The notes beneath the pieces were generated by a model, which did not search any database, had not been told where the DNA came from, and worked only from the letters and a program-made list of their open reading frames with translations. Below are positions 1-7,190 of a stretch of 20,639 nucleotides of DNA, in pieces. The first letter of the stretch is position 1. Every line of letters begins with the position of its first letter. Source of the DNA: Candidatus Omnitrophota bacterium (GTDB lineage Bacteria; Omnitrophota; Gorgyraeia; Gygaellales; Profunditerraquicolaceae); NCBI GenBank assembly GCA_020063525.1, contig JAGUUJ010000026.1:1-20639 (forward strand), read 5' to 3'. Made by a program: the position numbers and the translations under genes.

Positions 1-1223
1 ATCCCCTTTATCGGTTTTATAATTTTTTGATCCAAAATAAATGAATGATTTACGGCCATTTCTTCTACTTTCCTTTCAAGCCTTATTCCGCCAGTTTGTA
101 TATCATTTGAACCAATTATAATAACTGCGTATTTGCCGATTTTTAAAACTCGTGCCATTTCAGATAAAACCTTATCCATATCCTCAAAATAATTATCAAG
201 CTTTTCTTTCCGAGCTTTTCCTTTTAACCCTACCATTCCATCTTTAAGAGAAGCTATATCGTAGTCTAAATATTCTAATTGCGGCCTATCATTTTCAGCA
301 TAATCAATTGCAAATGAGTAAGGCGGTGAAGTAATAATCCCATCGATTGAATCATTATCTATAGGGAGAGATCTTGCATCCCCAAGTTCAAATCTAGCTT
401 TGGCTATCTTCAGATTAAGTTTATCTCTTGCCTCGGTGAATGATGTAATCTGCGCTACATATCTTTTAATTACTTTCGGGAAAAGAACATCTATGCTTTT
501 GGCGCATCTTCTTGCATATCCCATTGCATCAAAAAAGGCAAGTAGAGTTATAGTTTTTTCCGGATCGAAGATATTCGTAAATTCAAATTCTTCAGGTAAT
601 CTTTTATTCTTGATTAATATTTTATAACTTTTGTTTTGGTTGTTAATTATAGTGGATAAAGTTGTATTATTTACCTTCAACGACTCATATTTTACCCTAC
701 TCATTAACACGCAAAAGGGACTCTTTTCTATGCCAATTGAATCGATTCCTATTGTAGATGCTTCTACGTTCAAAGTTCCACTCCCGCACATCGGGTCAAG
801 AACTACATCTCCGGGTTGTAGTTTTAAAACATTCAATATGCCCTTTATTAACTGAGGATGAAATTTACCCCGATAAGGAAAAAGCCCATGGGTAGCATAC
901 CCTGTAGAGAAATTTCCCTCTTTAAAATATGCTTGCGTAATCTCTGATCTGCCTTCCCAAATAAGAGGACTATTGTTAGAACAGATTATGTAATGGTTTG
1001 TTAGCTTATTATCAACGCTTTTAAAAAAAGCACCTCTTTTGATGATTTCTTCTTTTGAAATTATGCTTTGCTCATAAAATGCAAATTCTAATTCGAAAAG
1101 CTCAGTTGTATTTGGTAGTATCTCATAACCTTTGGGGAATAATATAGAATATATAGACGGAAGTTTCTTTATATAATCTGTTGTTTCTATACTATTAACT
1201 GGCATTCCGTTAAGTTTTAGCAT
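1..1223 (-). CDS. DNA methyltransferase, N4-cytosine/N6-adenine type, C-terminus cut by window edge
   Basis: An uninterrupted reading frame of 407 codons runs off the left edge, so the C-terminus is missing. A SAM-binding motif I, DPMCGSGT, lies at residues 143-150, and the catalytic motif TSPPY lies at 298-302. TSPPY is typical of amino-methyltransferases, especially N4-cytosine enzymes. The preceding THGLFPYRGKFHPQ segment (about 111-124) resembles the HGxxPYxxKFxPQ stretch seen in DNA methylases. The ATG at 1223 is preceded by AGAGGG at a good distance. The gene starts 38 bases after the pheS stop, on the same strand. It is visibly more A+T rich than pheS, which fits acquisition by transfer. 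It may be a solitary methylase or part of a restriction-modification system whose nuclease lies beyond the edge. A TRM11-like RNA methylase is a less likely alternative. Confidence 0.85.
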   Translation of the reverse strand, partial: MLKLNGMPVNSIETTDYIKKLPSIYSILFPKGYEILPNTTELFELEFAFYEQSIISKEEIIKRGAFFKSVDNKLTNHYIICSNNSPLIWEGRSEITQAYFKEGNFSTGYATHGLFPYRGKFHPQLIKGILNVLKLQPGDVVLDPMCGSGTLNVEASTIGIDSIGIEKSPFCVLMSRVKYESLKVNNTTLSTIINNQNKSYKILIKNKRLPEEFEFTNIFDPEKTITLLAFFDAMGYARRCAKSIDVLFPKVIKRYVAQITSFTEARDKLNLKIAKARFELGDARSLPIDNDSIDGIITSPPYSFAIDYAENDRPQLEYLDYDIASLKDGMVGLKGKARKEKLDNYFEDMDKVLSEMARVLKIGKYAVIIIGSNDIQTGGIRLERKVEEMAVNHSFILDQKIIKPIKG

Positions 1224-1261
1224 TAAGCCCTCTTTTATTCTTATTTCTTCCGCCTACTTAT

Positions 1262-2335
<1,074 letters not shown>

Positions 2336-2719
2336 AATACTCCTAATAAAACAAACGCTAAGTTTCTCTTACTGATATTTAATCTTTCGATAATCTGTCT
2401 TCCTTGCCTTACCTTGCGTATAGCTTGGGCATGTATGTCTAAATCTCCGCCGTGCTCTAGACAGGCGCGATGAAAAACGCCTGTAACCTCTATCCAGTCT
2501 CCCTTGAATTTATGACTACCCGTATAGAGAATATCTTTAGTTAGGTCTTTATCCATCCAGATGCCGATTGCATTTTGACCGTCATTGACATTGAGCCAGG
2601 CATATTCGCCGCGCACCATAATATCGCCGATAACCTCGCCTTCGTAGGCTACGGTTTTTCCATCATACTGCTTGGCACTATTGATTAATTCAGTGCTGGA
2701 AATAGGTTGGGCAAAGGCA

Positions 2720-2747
2720 GTTGTAAGTTGTAAGTTGTAAGTTGTAA
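2720..2747. repeat. 7-bp tandem array, GTTGTAA x4, coding for signal-peptide end
   Basis: Four exact GTTGTAA units (TTACAAC on the coding strand). They encode the LTTYNLQLTT stretch just before the AFAQ cleavage-like site. Confidence 0.95.
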
Positions 2748-2767
2748 GTAAAAACAAAAATAATATG

Positions 2768-2795
2768 CTGACGACTGACGACTGACGACTGACGA
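2768..2795. repeat. 7-bp tandem array, CTGACGA x4, coding for signal-peptide start
   Basis: Four exact CTGACGA units (TCGTCAG on the coding strand). They encode the VVSRQSSVVS stretch directly after MMRK. Confidence 0.95.
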
Positions 2796-2804
2796 CTTTT
2801 CTCA

Positions 2805-4310
2805 TCATCTCTTGCCTTTTATTATAGCAACAAAGAATCCGATTAAAGTAAACACCGACATAAACTCCAATCTTCCTGCCCACATCTGAAATATATAAGT
2901 GAACTTTAAAGTTGCGGGCATATTCACATCCGTAATCCCGCAAGATAGCCCGACGTTAGCTGCCGCAGAAGTGGATTCGAATAAAGAGTTTAAAAATGGA
3001 TACCCAAACAGCATGCCTATAATTGCGCCTAAGCCATATAATACTAAATACGCCAGGGTAATCAAGAGCGCTAACCTGACTTGCTTATCCTCTAAAAATA
3101 TCTCTTTAATGTGATGGAACTTCTGGATGACCACTGCTTTTTCCGGCATAATTATCCTTTTTATATCTTCCAACAGTGCCTTAAAGATAATGCCAATGCG
3201 CAGCATCTTGATAGCTCCGGTAGTGGAACAGACAGCGCCGCCAAAAGCCATAGCGCAGATTACCCCGACCAGGGCGAGCTGGTTCCATTCATTAATGAAT
3301 TGCCGGGCGTATATCGTCATGAAACCCGTGCCGGTGTGGCCTGAGATAAGTTGATAAAAACCTTTACGGAACAACACTATTGCCTTAGGGTAGCTGCCTA
3401 TTTGCGTTAAACCAAATGCAGTTATACAAAAAGTAATCACAATAGTAATAAAAAGTGTTTTTGTCTCAATATTTTTGAATATCTCGCGGCGGTTCCCCAT
3501 CCAGAGATGATAGTGCATTTTAAAATTTATCGCACCCAGAAGCATTATGATAATCGTTATAATTTCAAAGGCCAGGCTATGATAATAAAGAATGTTTTGT
3601 GATTGCGGAGCAAAGCCGCCTGTGTCAAAGGCAGCCATAAAAACACAGGCGCCGTGAAAAAAGGCATTTATGGGTTTCATACCATTTAAGACGCCGACTG
3701 TACCCAAGGCGAACGTGCCTAAAATTAAATAAACCCCGCTCACCAGCCAGATGAAGCGGGCGGTATGGATTACATTAGGTAATATTTTTTCATCCCGTGC
3801 TTCGCCCACATACATCTTAAACGCACCGGAAGCTCCCCGCATAAAAAAGGAGAGTGCAACAATCACAATACCCTGGCCTCCGATAAACATAATCAGATGC
3901 CGCCAGAGATTATGGGTGTATGATAAATGATCCAGGTCTTGCACTAAAACTAAGCCTGTGGTTGCAAAACCCGACATGGCATCAAAACAGGCATCCAGGT
4001 ATGATTTCCAGTGTCCGCTTAAGCATAGAGGTATTGCTCCTAATACCGTTGCTGCCAACCAGGACAGAGAAACCACAATCATACCTTGCATCCAGTTCAA
4101 ATCTTTTTCAGTAAAACATATCTTGATTAAGATTAAACCAAATATCAGGGCTATCTCTATGCCAATCAGGAAATCTAATACGGGATTTATCTCACCGAAC
4201 GCCAATCCGATTATTATGGGTATGAGCATAGTCAGGCCCAAACCCAAAATAATCTTACCTAAATAATAACCGATGATTTTAATATCTTCCATGCGGGGTT
4301 TCAGGATCAT
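2805..4310 (-). CDS. trkH: Trk-type potassium uptake channel subunit
   Basis: TrkH/KtrB-family membrane protein, 501 residues, moving K+ across the inner membrane under control of TrkA subunits. Four pore-loop repeats are visible: SGFATTG (about 113-119), AAFDTGGF, SGHTGTGF and STSAAANVGLS, each with the filter glycine. GGQGIVIV and the C-terminal AGRLEFMSVF are also typical. The start chosen is the ATG at 4310, which overlaps the stop of a preceding 36-residue ORF (ATGA); a longer frame opens at 4355 but has no good ribosome site and would run through that small ORF. Two trkA genes lie just upstream on the same strand. The stop overlaps the start of the OB-fold gene. Confidence 0.95.
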   Translation of the reverse strand: MILKPRMEDIKIIGYYLGKIILGLGLTMLIPIIIGLAFGEINPVLDFLIGIEIALIFGLILIKICFTEKDLNWMQGMIVVSLSWLAATVLGAIPLCLSGHWKSYLDACFDAMSGFATTGLVLVQDLDHLSYTHNLWRHLIMFIGGQGIVIVALSFFMRGASGAFKMYVGEARDEKILPNVIHTARFIWLVSGVYLILGTFALGTVGVLNGMKPINAFFHGACVFMAAFDTGGFAPQSQNILYYHSLAFEIITIIIMLLGAINFKMHYHLWMGNRREIFKNIETKTLFITIVITFCITAFGLTQIGSYPKAIVLFRKGFYQLISGHTGTGFMTIYARQFINEWNQLALVGVICAMAFGGAVCSTTGAIKMLRIGIIFKALLEDIKRIIMPEKAVVIQKFHHIKEIFLEDKQVRLALLITLAYLVLYGLGAIIGMLFGYPFLNSLFESTSAAANVGLSCGITDVNMPATLKFTYIFQMWAGRLEFMSVFTLIGFFVAIIKGKR

Positions 4311-4417
4311 CGTATAAATACTAAACAGATGAAAAATGCCACCAGCATTATACATAAGGCGTATAACACTTCGGTGGTGATGCCTAAGGTGGTATTTAAG
4401 AAGGACTTTATCTTCAT
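4307..4417 (-). CDS. Single-pass membrane microprotein between trkA and trkH
   Basis: A 36-residue ORF. It starts (ATG 4417) one base after the trkA stop and ends with a TGA that overlaps the trkH start as ATGA. The N-terminus MKIKSFLNTTLG is followed by one hydrophobic helix (VLYALCIMLVAFFICLVFI) and a terminal Arg. Its ribosome site is weak, so translation is probably by coupling. I do not know a named family. By position and shape it could be a small accessory subunit of the Trk transporter, as KdpF is for Kdp; that role is inference. It may instead serve only to couple trkA to trkH translation. Confidence 0.6.
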   Translation of the reverse strand: MKIKSFLNTTLGITTEVLYALCIMLVAFFICLVFIR

Positions 4418-4418
4418 C

Positions 4419-5081
4419 TTATAATTTACCTACCAGCAAATTTAATAGCTGGGATTCATTGCCTACTACTGTCAGGGCTATAATATCATCTCCGGATTGA
4501 AGAACAGTATTGCCTTTAGGGACAATCACTTCTTCTCCCCTGACAATAGAAACTAATACCGAATCCGCTGGCAACTGGATATCCTGAATCTGTTTGTTTA
4601 TTACCGGTGAGTCGTCCGGCAAATCCAGGCGCACAATGGCTAATTTCCCGCGTTTAAAACTCATCAGGTTTACAAAATCCGAAAAAGAGACTTCTTCTTC
4701 GATAATTTTCGCGATAATCTTAGTGGAGTCAACCGGCACATCCACGCCTAACTCAGAAAAGGTGTGTTCATTATCAGGATTATTGACCCTGCCTACCGCG
4801 CGCTTGACTTTAAAGAGCTCCTTGGCTAATTGACAGATAATCAGGTTGTCTTCGTCATCGCCGGTAACCGCTGCTACTACATCCGCACGGCTAATTCCCG
4901 CTTCCTCCAAAATATGCGGATCGCAGCCATCGCCATTGATCACCAATGCCTCTAATTCCTTGACGGTTTCTTCGCATAATTGCTTATCTTTATCTACAAT
5001 ACTTACGGTGTGCTTGTTTAAGCAAAGCCTCTTGGCTAAAAAATATCCCACCTTACCTGCGCCCACAATTACAATGTACAT
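4419..5081 (-). CDS. trkA: Trk potassium system NAD-binding regulatory subunit (second copy)
   Basis: A 220-residue RCK protein that gates TrkH from the cytoplasm in response to nucleotides. The N-terminal Rossmann RCK_N domain begins MYIVIVGAGKVG, has an acidic residue at the end of strand 2 (IVDKD) and continues with VINGDGCDP and AAVTGDDEDN. The C-terminal half (about 135-220) is an RCK_C/TrkA_C domain with LPDDSPVI, LPADSVLVSIVRG and LQSGDDIIALTVVG. GAGGTG lies six bases before the ATG. It follows the other trkA copy by 17 bases. The single-RCK length matches KtrA-type subunits rather than the duplicated E. coli TrkA, so the two tandem genes may form a hetero-oligomeric ring. Confidence 0.93.
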   Translation of the reverse strand: MYIVIVGAGKVGYFLAKRLCLNKHTVSIVDKDKQLCEETVKELEALVINGDGCDPHILEEAGISRADVVAAVTGDDEDNLIICQLAKELFKVKRAVGRVNNPDNEHTFSELGVDVPVDSTKIIAKIIEEEVSFSDFVNLMSFKRGKLAIVRLDLPDDSPVINKQIQDIQLPADSVLVSIVRGEEVIVPKGNTVLQSGDDIIALTVVGNESQLLNLLVGKL

Positions 5082-5098
5082 TTTTTACACCTCGCTCT

Positions 5099-5743
5099 TT
5101 ACAGGTTGAATTTCTCTTTTACCCTCGGAAGGCTTGCTACTTTAACTGCCGCCATTAATACATCTTTTGCTTTTAAGATGGTATGGGGCTCGGGTATAAT
5201 CACATCCTGCAGCCTTCTTATGGCTACCACCAAAAATTCTCCGGGGATATTTATATCCTGAATGGTTTTGCCCAATAGATTATTTTTAACTTCTATCTCA
5301 ATAACCCCCAACTCCTTGGTTTCAATTAAGTAACTAGAAAAGCTGCTCTCGATAATCTTATCTCTGAGCATAGCCGCAAAAAGAATTGTCCCGCTGATAA
5401 TATCTAGCCCTAATGCTTTATATATATGTGCGCGCGCAGGGTCATACACACGGGCAATGACTTTGGGAACCTTAAAGATTTTTTTCGCTGCCTGCGCAGA
5501 AACTAAATTAGTGTTATCGCCATTAGTCACGGAACAGAAAGCATCTGCCTTCTCAATGCCAGCCTGTTTTAATAAACTCAAAGAAAACCCGTTGCCCACT
5601 AAGGTCAAGCCATTGAATGTACCGCCCAGCCGCTCGAAAGCGGTTGGATTCTTGTCAATAACAACTACATTATGGCCTTCGGCAGATAACAACTTGGCTA
5701 ACTCTGAACCCACTCTGCCACAACCCACTATTATGACGTACAT
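5099..5743 (-). CDS. trkA: Trk potassium system NAD-binding regulatory subunit (first copy)
   Basis: A 214-residue RCK protein, paralogous to the gene 17 bases downstream. RCK_N shows MYVIIVGCGRVGSELA, VVVIDKNP, VGNGFSLSLLKQAGIEKADAF and the AARVYDPARAH-like VIARVYDPARAH. The C-terminal RCK_C domain (about 135-210) shows NNLLGKTIQDINIPGEF and EPHTILKAKDVLMAAV. AAGGTG lies four bases before the ATG. It is the first gene of the potassium cluster and is separated from rplT by a 150-base gap filled with an inverted repeat. Divergence between the two copies in the nucleotide pocket suggests specialised roles, but ligand preference cannot be told from sequence alone. Confidence 0.93.
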   Translation of the reverse strand: MYVIIVGCGRVGSELAKLLSAEGHNVVVIDKNPTAFERLGGTFNGLTLVGNGFSLSLLKQAGIEKADAFCSVTNGDNTNLVSAQAAKKIFKVPKVIARVYDPARAHIYKALGLDIISGTILFAAMLRDKIIESSFSSYLIETKELGVIEIEVKNNLLGKTIQDINIPGEFLVVAIRRLQDVIIPEPHTILKAKDVLMAAVKVASLPRVKEKFNL

Positions 5744-5771
5744 ATTACACCTTCTTCCGTTATTCGGTTAG

Positions 5772-5858
5772 GGTTACGATGCCCGTTTCGTATTTCGGTT
5801 ACGTCTTTCGGTTTTTTCTACGTTACCCTGGCCCGTAAACGATACGGGCTTCGTTACC
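5772..5858. repeat. Imperfect inverted repeat between rplT and trkA
   Basis: Arms 5772-5791 and 5839-5858 match as reverse complements at 17 of 20 positions. The right side also holds a perfect small hairpin, CCCGTA-AACGA-TACGGG (5832-5848). No run of T follows on the transcribed strand, so it is not a standard terminator. Confidence 0.75.
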
Positions 5859-5892
5859 ATTACCTCACAACATAACCTAAAGATATTTGTCG

Positions 5893-6240
5893 TTAGCCTT
5901 TCGCTATCTCAACCAATTTCTTAAAAGCGTGCGTATCTTTTACTGCCAAATCCGCCAAGATTTTTCTGTCTAAACTGACCTTGGCTTTTTTCAAGCCCTT
6001 AATGAATTTGCTGTAGGTAATGCCTGCAGCGCGACAGGCAGCGTTGATACGTATAACCCAGAGTCGCCGAAAATCTCTTTTTTTCACACGCCTATCCCGA
6101 TAGGCATACACCAAAGCATGCATCAGGGCCCGGCGAGCCTGCTGGTATTGTTTGCTTCTATCACCCCAATAGCCCTTTGCCTTTTTTAATAATCTTTTCT
6201 TTCTTTTTCTTGTCGCGACACTGTGTTTAATCTTTGCCAT
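5893..6240 (-). CDS. rplT: 50S ribosomal protein L20
   Basis: A 115-residue L20, needed early in 50S assembly. Conserved elements are KRKKRLLKKAKGYWGDRSK, YAYRDRRVKKRDFRRLWVIRINAA, YSKFIKGLKKA and DRKILADLAV. The start is the ATG at 6240 (MAKIKHSV), nine bases after GGAG; a GTG two codons upstream is also in frame but sits too close to the ribosome site. It is the last gene of an infC-rpmI-rplT cluster, the usual bacterial order. Its downstream gap holds an inverted repeat before trkA. Confidence 0.97.
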   Translation of the reverse strand: MAKIKHSVATRKRKKRLLKKAKGYWGDRSKQYQQARRALMHALVYAYRDRRVKKRDFRRLWVIRINAACRAAGITYSKFIKGLKKAKVSLDRKILADLAVKDTHAFKKLVEIAKG

Positions 6241-6269
6241 TTTCACTCACTCCGTTTGTTGTAGATTCA

Positions 6270-6470
6270 TTAACCGTAGGGTAACATTCTCTTTATATAT
6301 TTTACATCTTTTTTTCCTTCTACAATCTTGGGTCTCCTGAGATGGCGAAGCCTTTTGCTTGTCTTGCCAGATAAAAGGTGACTTTTGCCGCAGGTAGAAT
6401 ACTTAATTTTTCCTTTCTTGGTCAATCTTAGCCTTTTGGCTACGCCTTTTTTGGTTTTTAATTTTGGCAT
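6270..6470 (-). CDS. rpmI: 50S ribosomal protein L35
   Basis: A 66-residue L35. It shows the family start MPKLKTKKGVAKRLRLTKKGK, a central SHLLSGKTSKRLRHLRRP and an ending KRMLPYG. GAGGAG lies four bases before the ATG. It sits between infC and rplT, 29 bases from rplT. In E. coli the infC-rpmI region carries the L20 autoregulatory site; here that gap is instead occupied by short GTTAAT-type repeats in both orientations. Confidence 0.97.
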   Translation of the reverse strand: MPKLKTKKGVAKRLRLTKKGKIKYSTCGKSHLLSGKTSKRLRHLRRPKIVEGKKDVKYIKRMLPYG

Positions 6471-6493
6471 TTTTCTCCTCGCTGTGTTCGCTA

Positions 6494-6563
6494 TTGGTTA
6501 ATTTGTTAATCGGTTAAATAGTTAATTAACCACTCACCAATTAACCATTCAACTAATTAACAA
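6494..6563. repeat. Short GTTAAT units in both orientations between infC and rpmI
   Basis: Units TGGTTAAT, TTGTTAAT, CGGTTAAA and TAGTTAAT (8 bp each) run in one direction. They are followed by complementary ATTAACCA and AATTAACAA units, so several alternative hairpins can form (e.g. 6495-6502 with 6540-6547). Confidence 0.7.
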
Positions 6564-6566
6564 GAT

Positions 6567-7073
6567 CTATTTTGGTGCAACCATGAAAGATATAATTCTT
6601 CCCTCCAAAACAGGTTCCTTTTCTATCTGTCCATCATTCTGGACGTCTATAATAAATCTATCTAAAATCTTTCTGCCCAAATCCAGATGCTCCATTTGCC
6701 TCCCCCGGAAAAATAGGCTTACCTTGACTTTATCTTTTTTCTTTAAGAAACCAACTGCGTGTTTTACCTTTACTTGATAATCATGGTCATCGATATTGGG
6801 CTTAAGCCGGATCTCTTTAAGGCGAGACTGTCTCTGGTGTTTTTTGGCTTCGCGTTCCTTCTTTTCCTGGTCATACTTAAATTTACTAAAATCGATGACC
6901 CGGCATACGGGCGGACTCGCCTGGGGCGCAACTTCTACCAAATCTAGCTCGTGTTGATTGGCTATGTCCAGCGCATTCTGTATAGAAACCACTCCCAATT
7001 GACTACCGTCCGGCCCCACAAGACGCACTTGCGGTACACGTATTTTGTCGTTTATACGGATAAACTTTTTTAT
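6567..7073 (-). CDS. infC: Translation initiation factor IF-3, likely ATA start
   Basis: IF-3 binds the 30S subunit, checks start codon pairing and prevents 50S joining. The N domain has IRINDKIRVPQVRLVGPDGSQ and SPPVCRVIDFSKFKY; the lysine-rich linker and C domain have KEIRLKPNIDDHDYQVKVKHA and KVKVSLFFRGRQM. The length is 168 residues. No ATG exists near the start. A strong AGGAGG (7087-7082) lies eight bases before an ATA codon at 7073, whereas the in-frame GTG at 7082 overlaps that ribosome site and cannot be read from it. infC is known in E. coli for an AUU start that IF-3 itself discriminates against, so an ATA start fits the family's autoregulation. It begins the infC-rpmI-rplT cluster downstream of thrS. 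Confidence 0.93.
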   Translation of the reverse strand: MKKFIRINDKIRVPQVRLVGPDGSQLGVVSIQNALDIANQHELDLVEVAPQASPPVCRVIDFSKFKYDQEKKEREAKKHQRQSRLKEIRLKPNIDDHDYQVKVKHAVGFLKKKDKVKVSLFFRGRQMEHLDLGRKILDRFIIDVQNDGQIEKEPVLEGRIISFMVAPK

Positions 7074-7107
7074 CGCAACCACCTCCTTTTTTGAGCTATG
7101 GAATCGA

Positions 7108-7185
7108 CAAGTTCGTTATTACGTTCTTGAGTTCTTAAGTTCTTGAGTTATCGCGTCAAAACCCTATAACGCAATAACGAATTTG
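7108..7185. repeat. Long inverted repeat with 8-bp units between thrS and infC
   Basis: Arms 7108-7125 and 7168-7185 are reverse complements at 16 of 18 positions. The loop contains three 8-bp units, TTCTTGAG, TTCTTAAG and TTCTTGAG (7124-7147). The element ends about 20 bases before the infC ribosome site, so its folding could influence infC expression. Confidence 0.8.
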
Positions 7186-7190
7186 TAAAC

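Noticed and set aside
5457..5771. Opposite-strand open frame across trkA
   Set aside because: It mirrors a well-supported RCK gene, shows no family motif, and has no ribosome site; similar opposite frames across trkH, pheS and thrS were dropped for the same reason.
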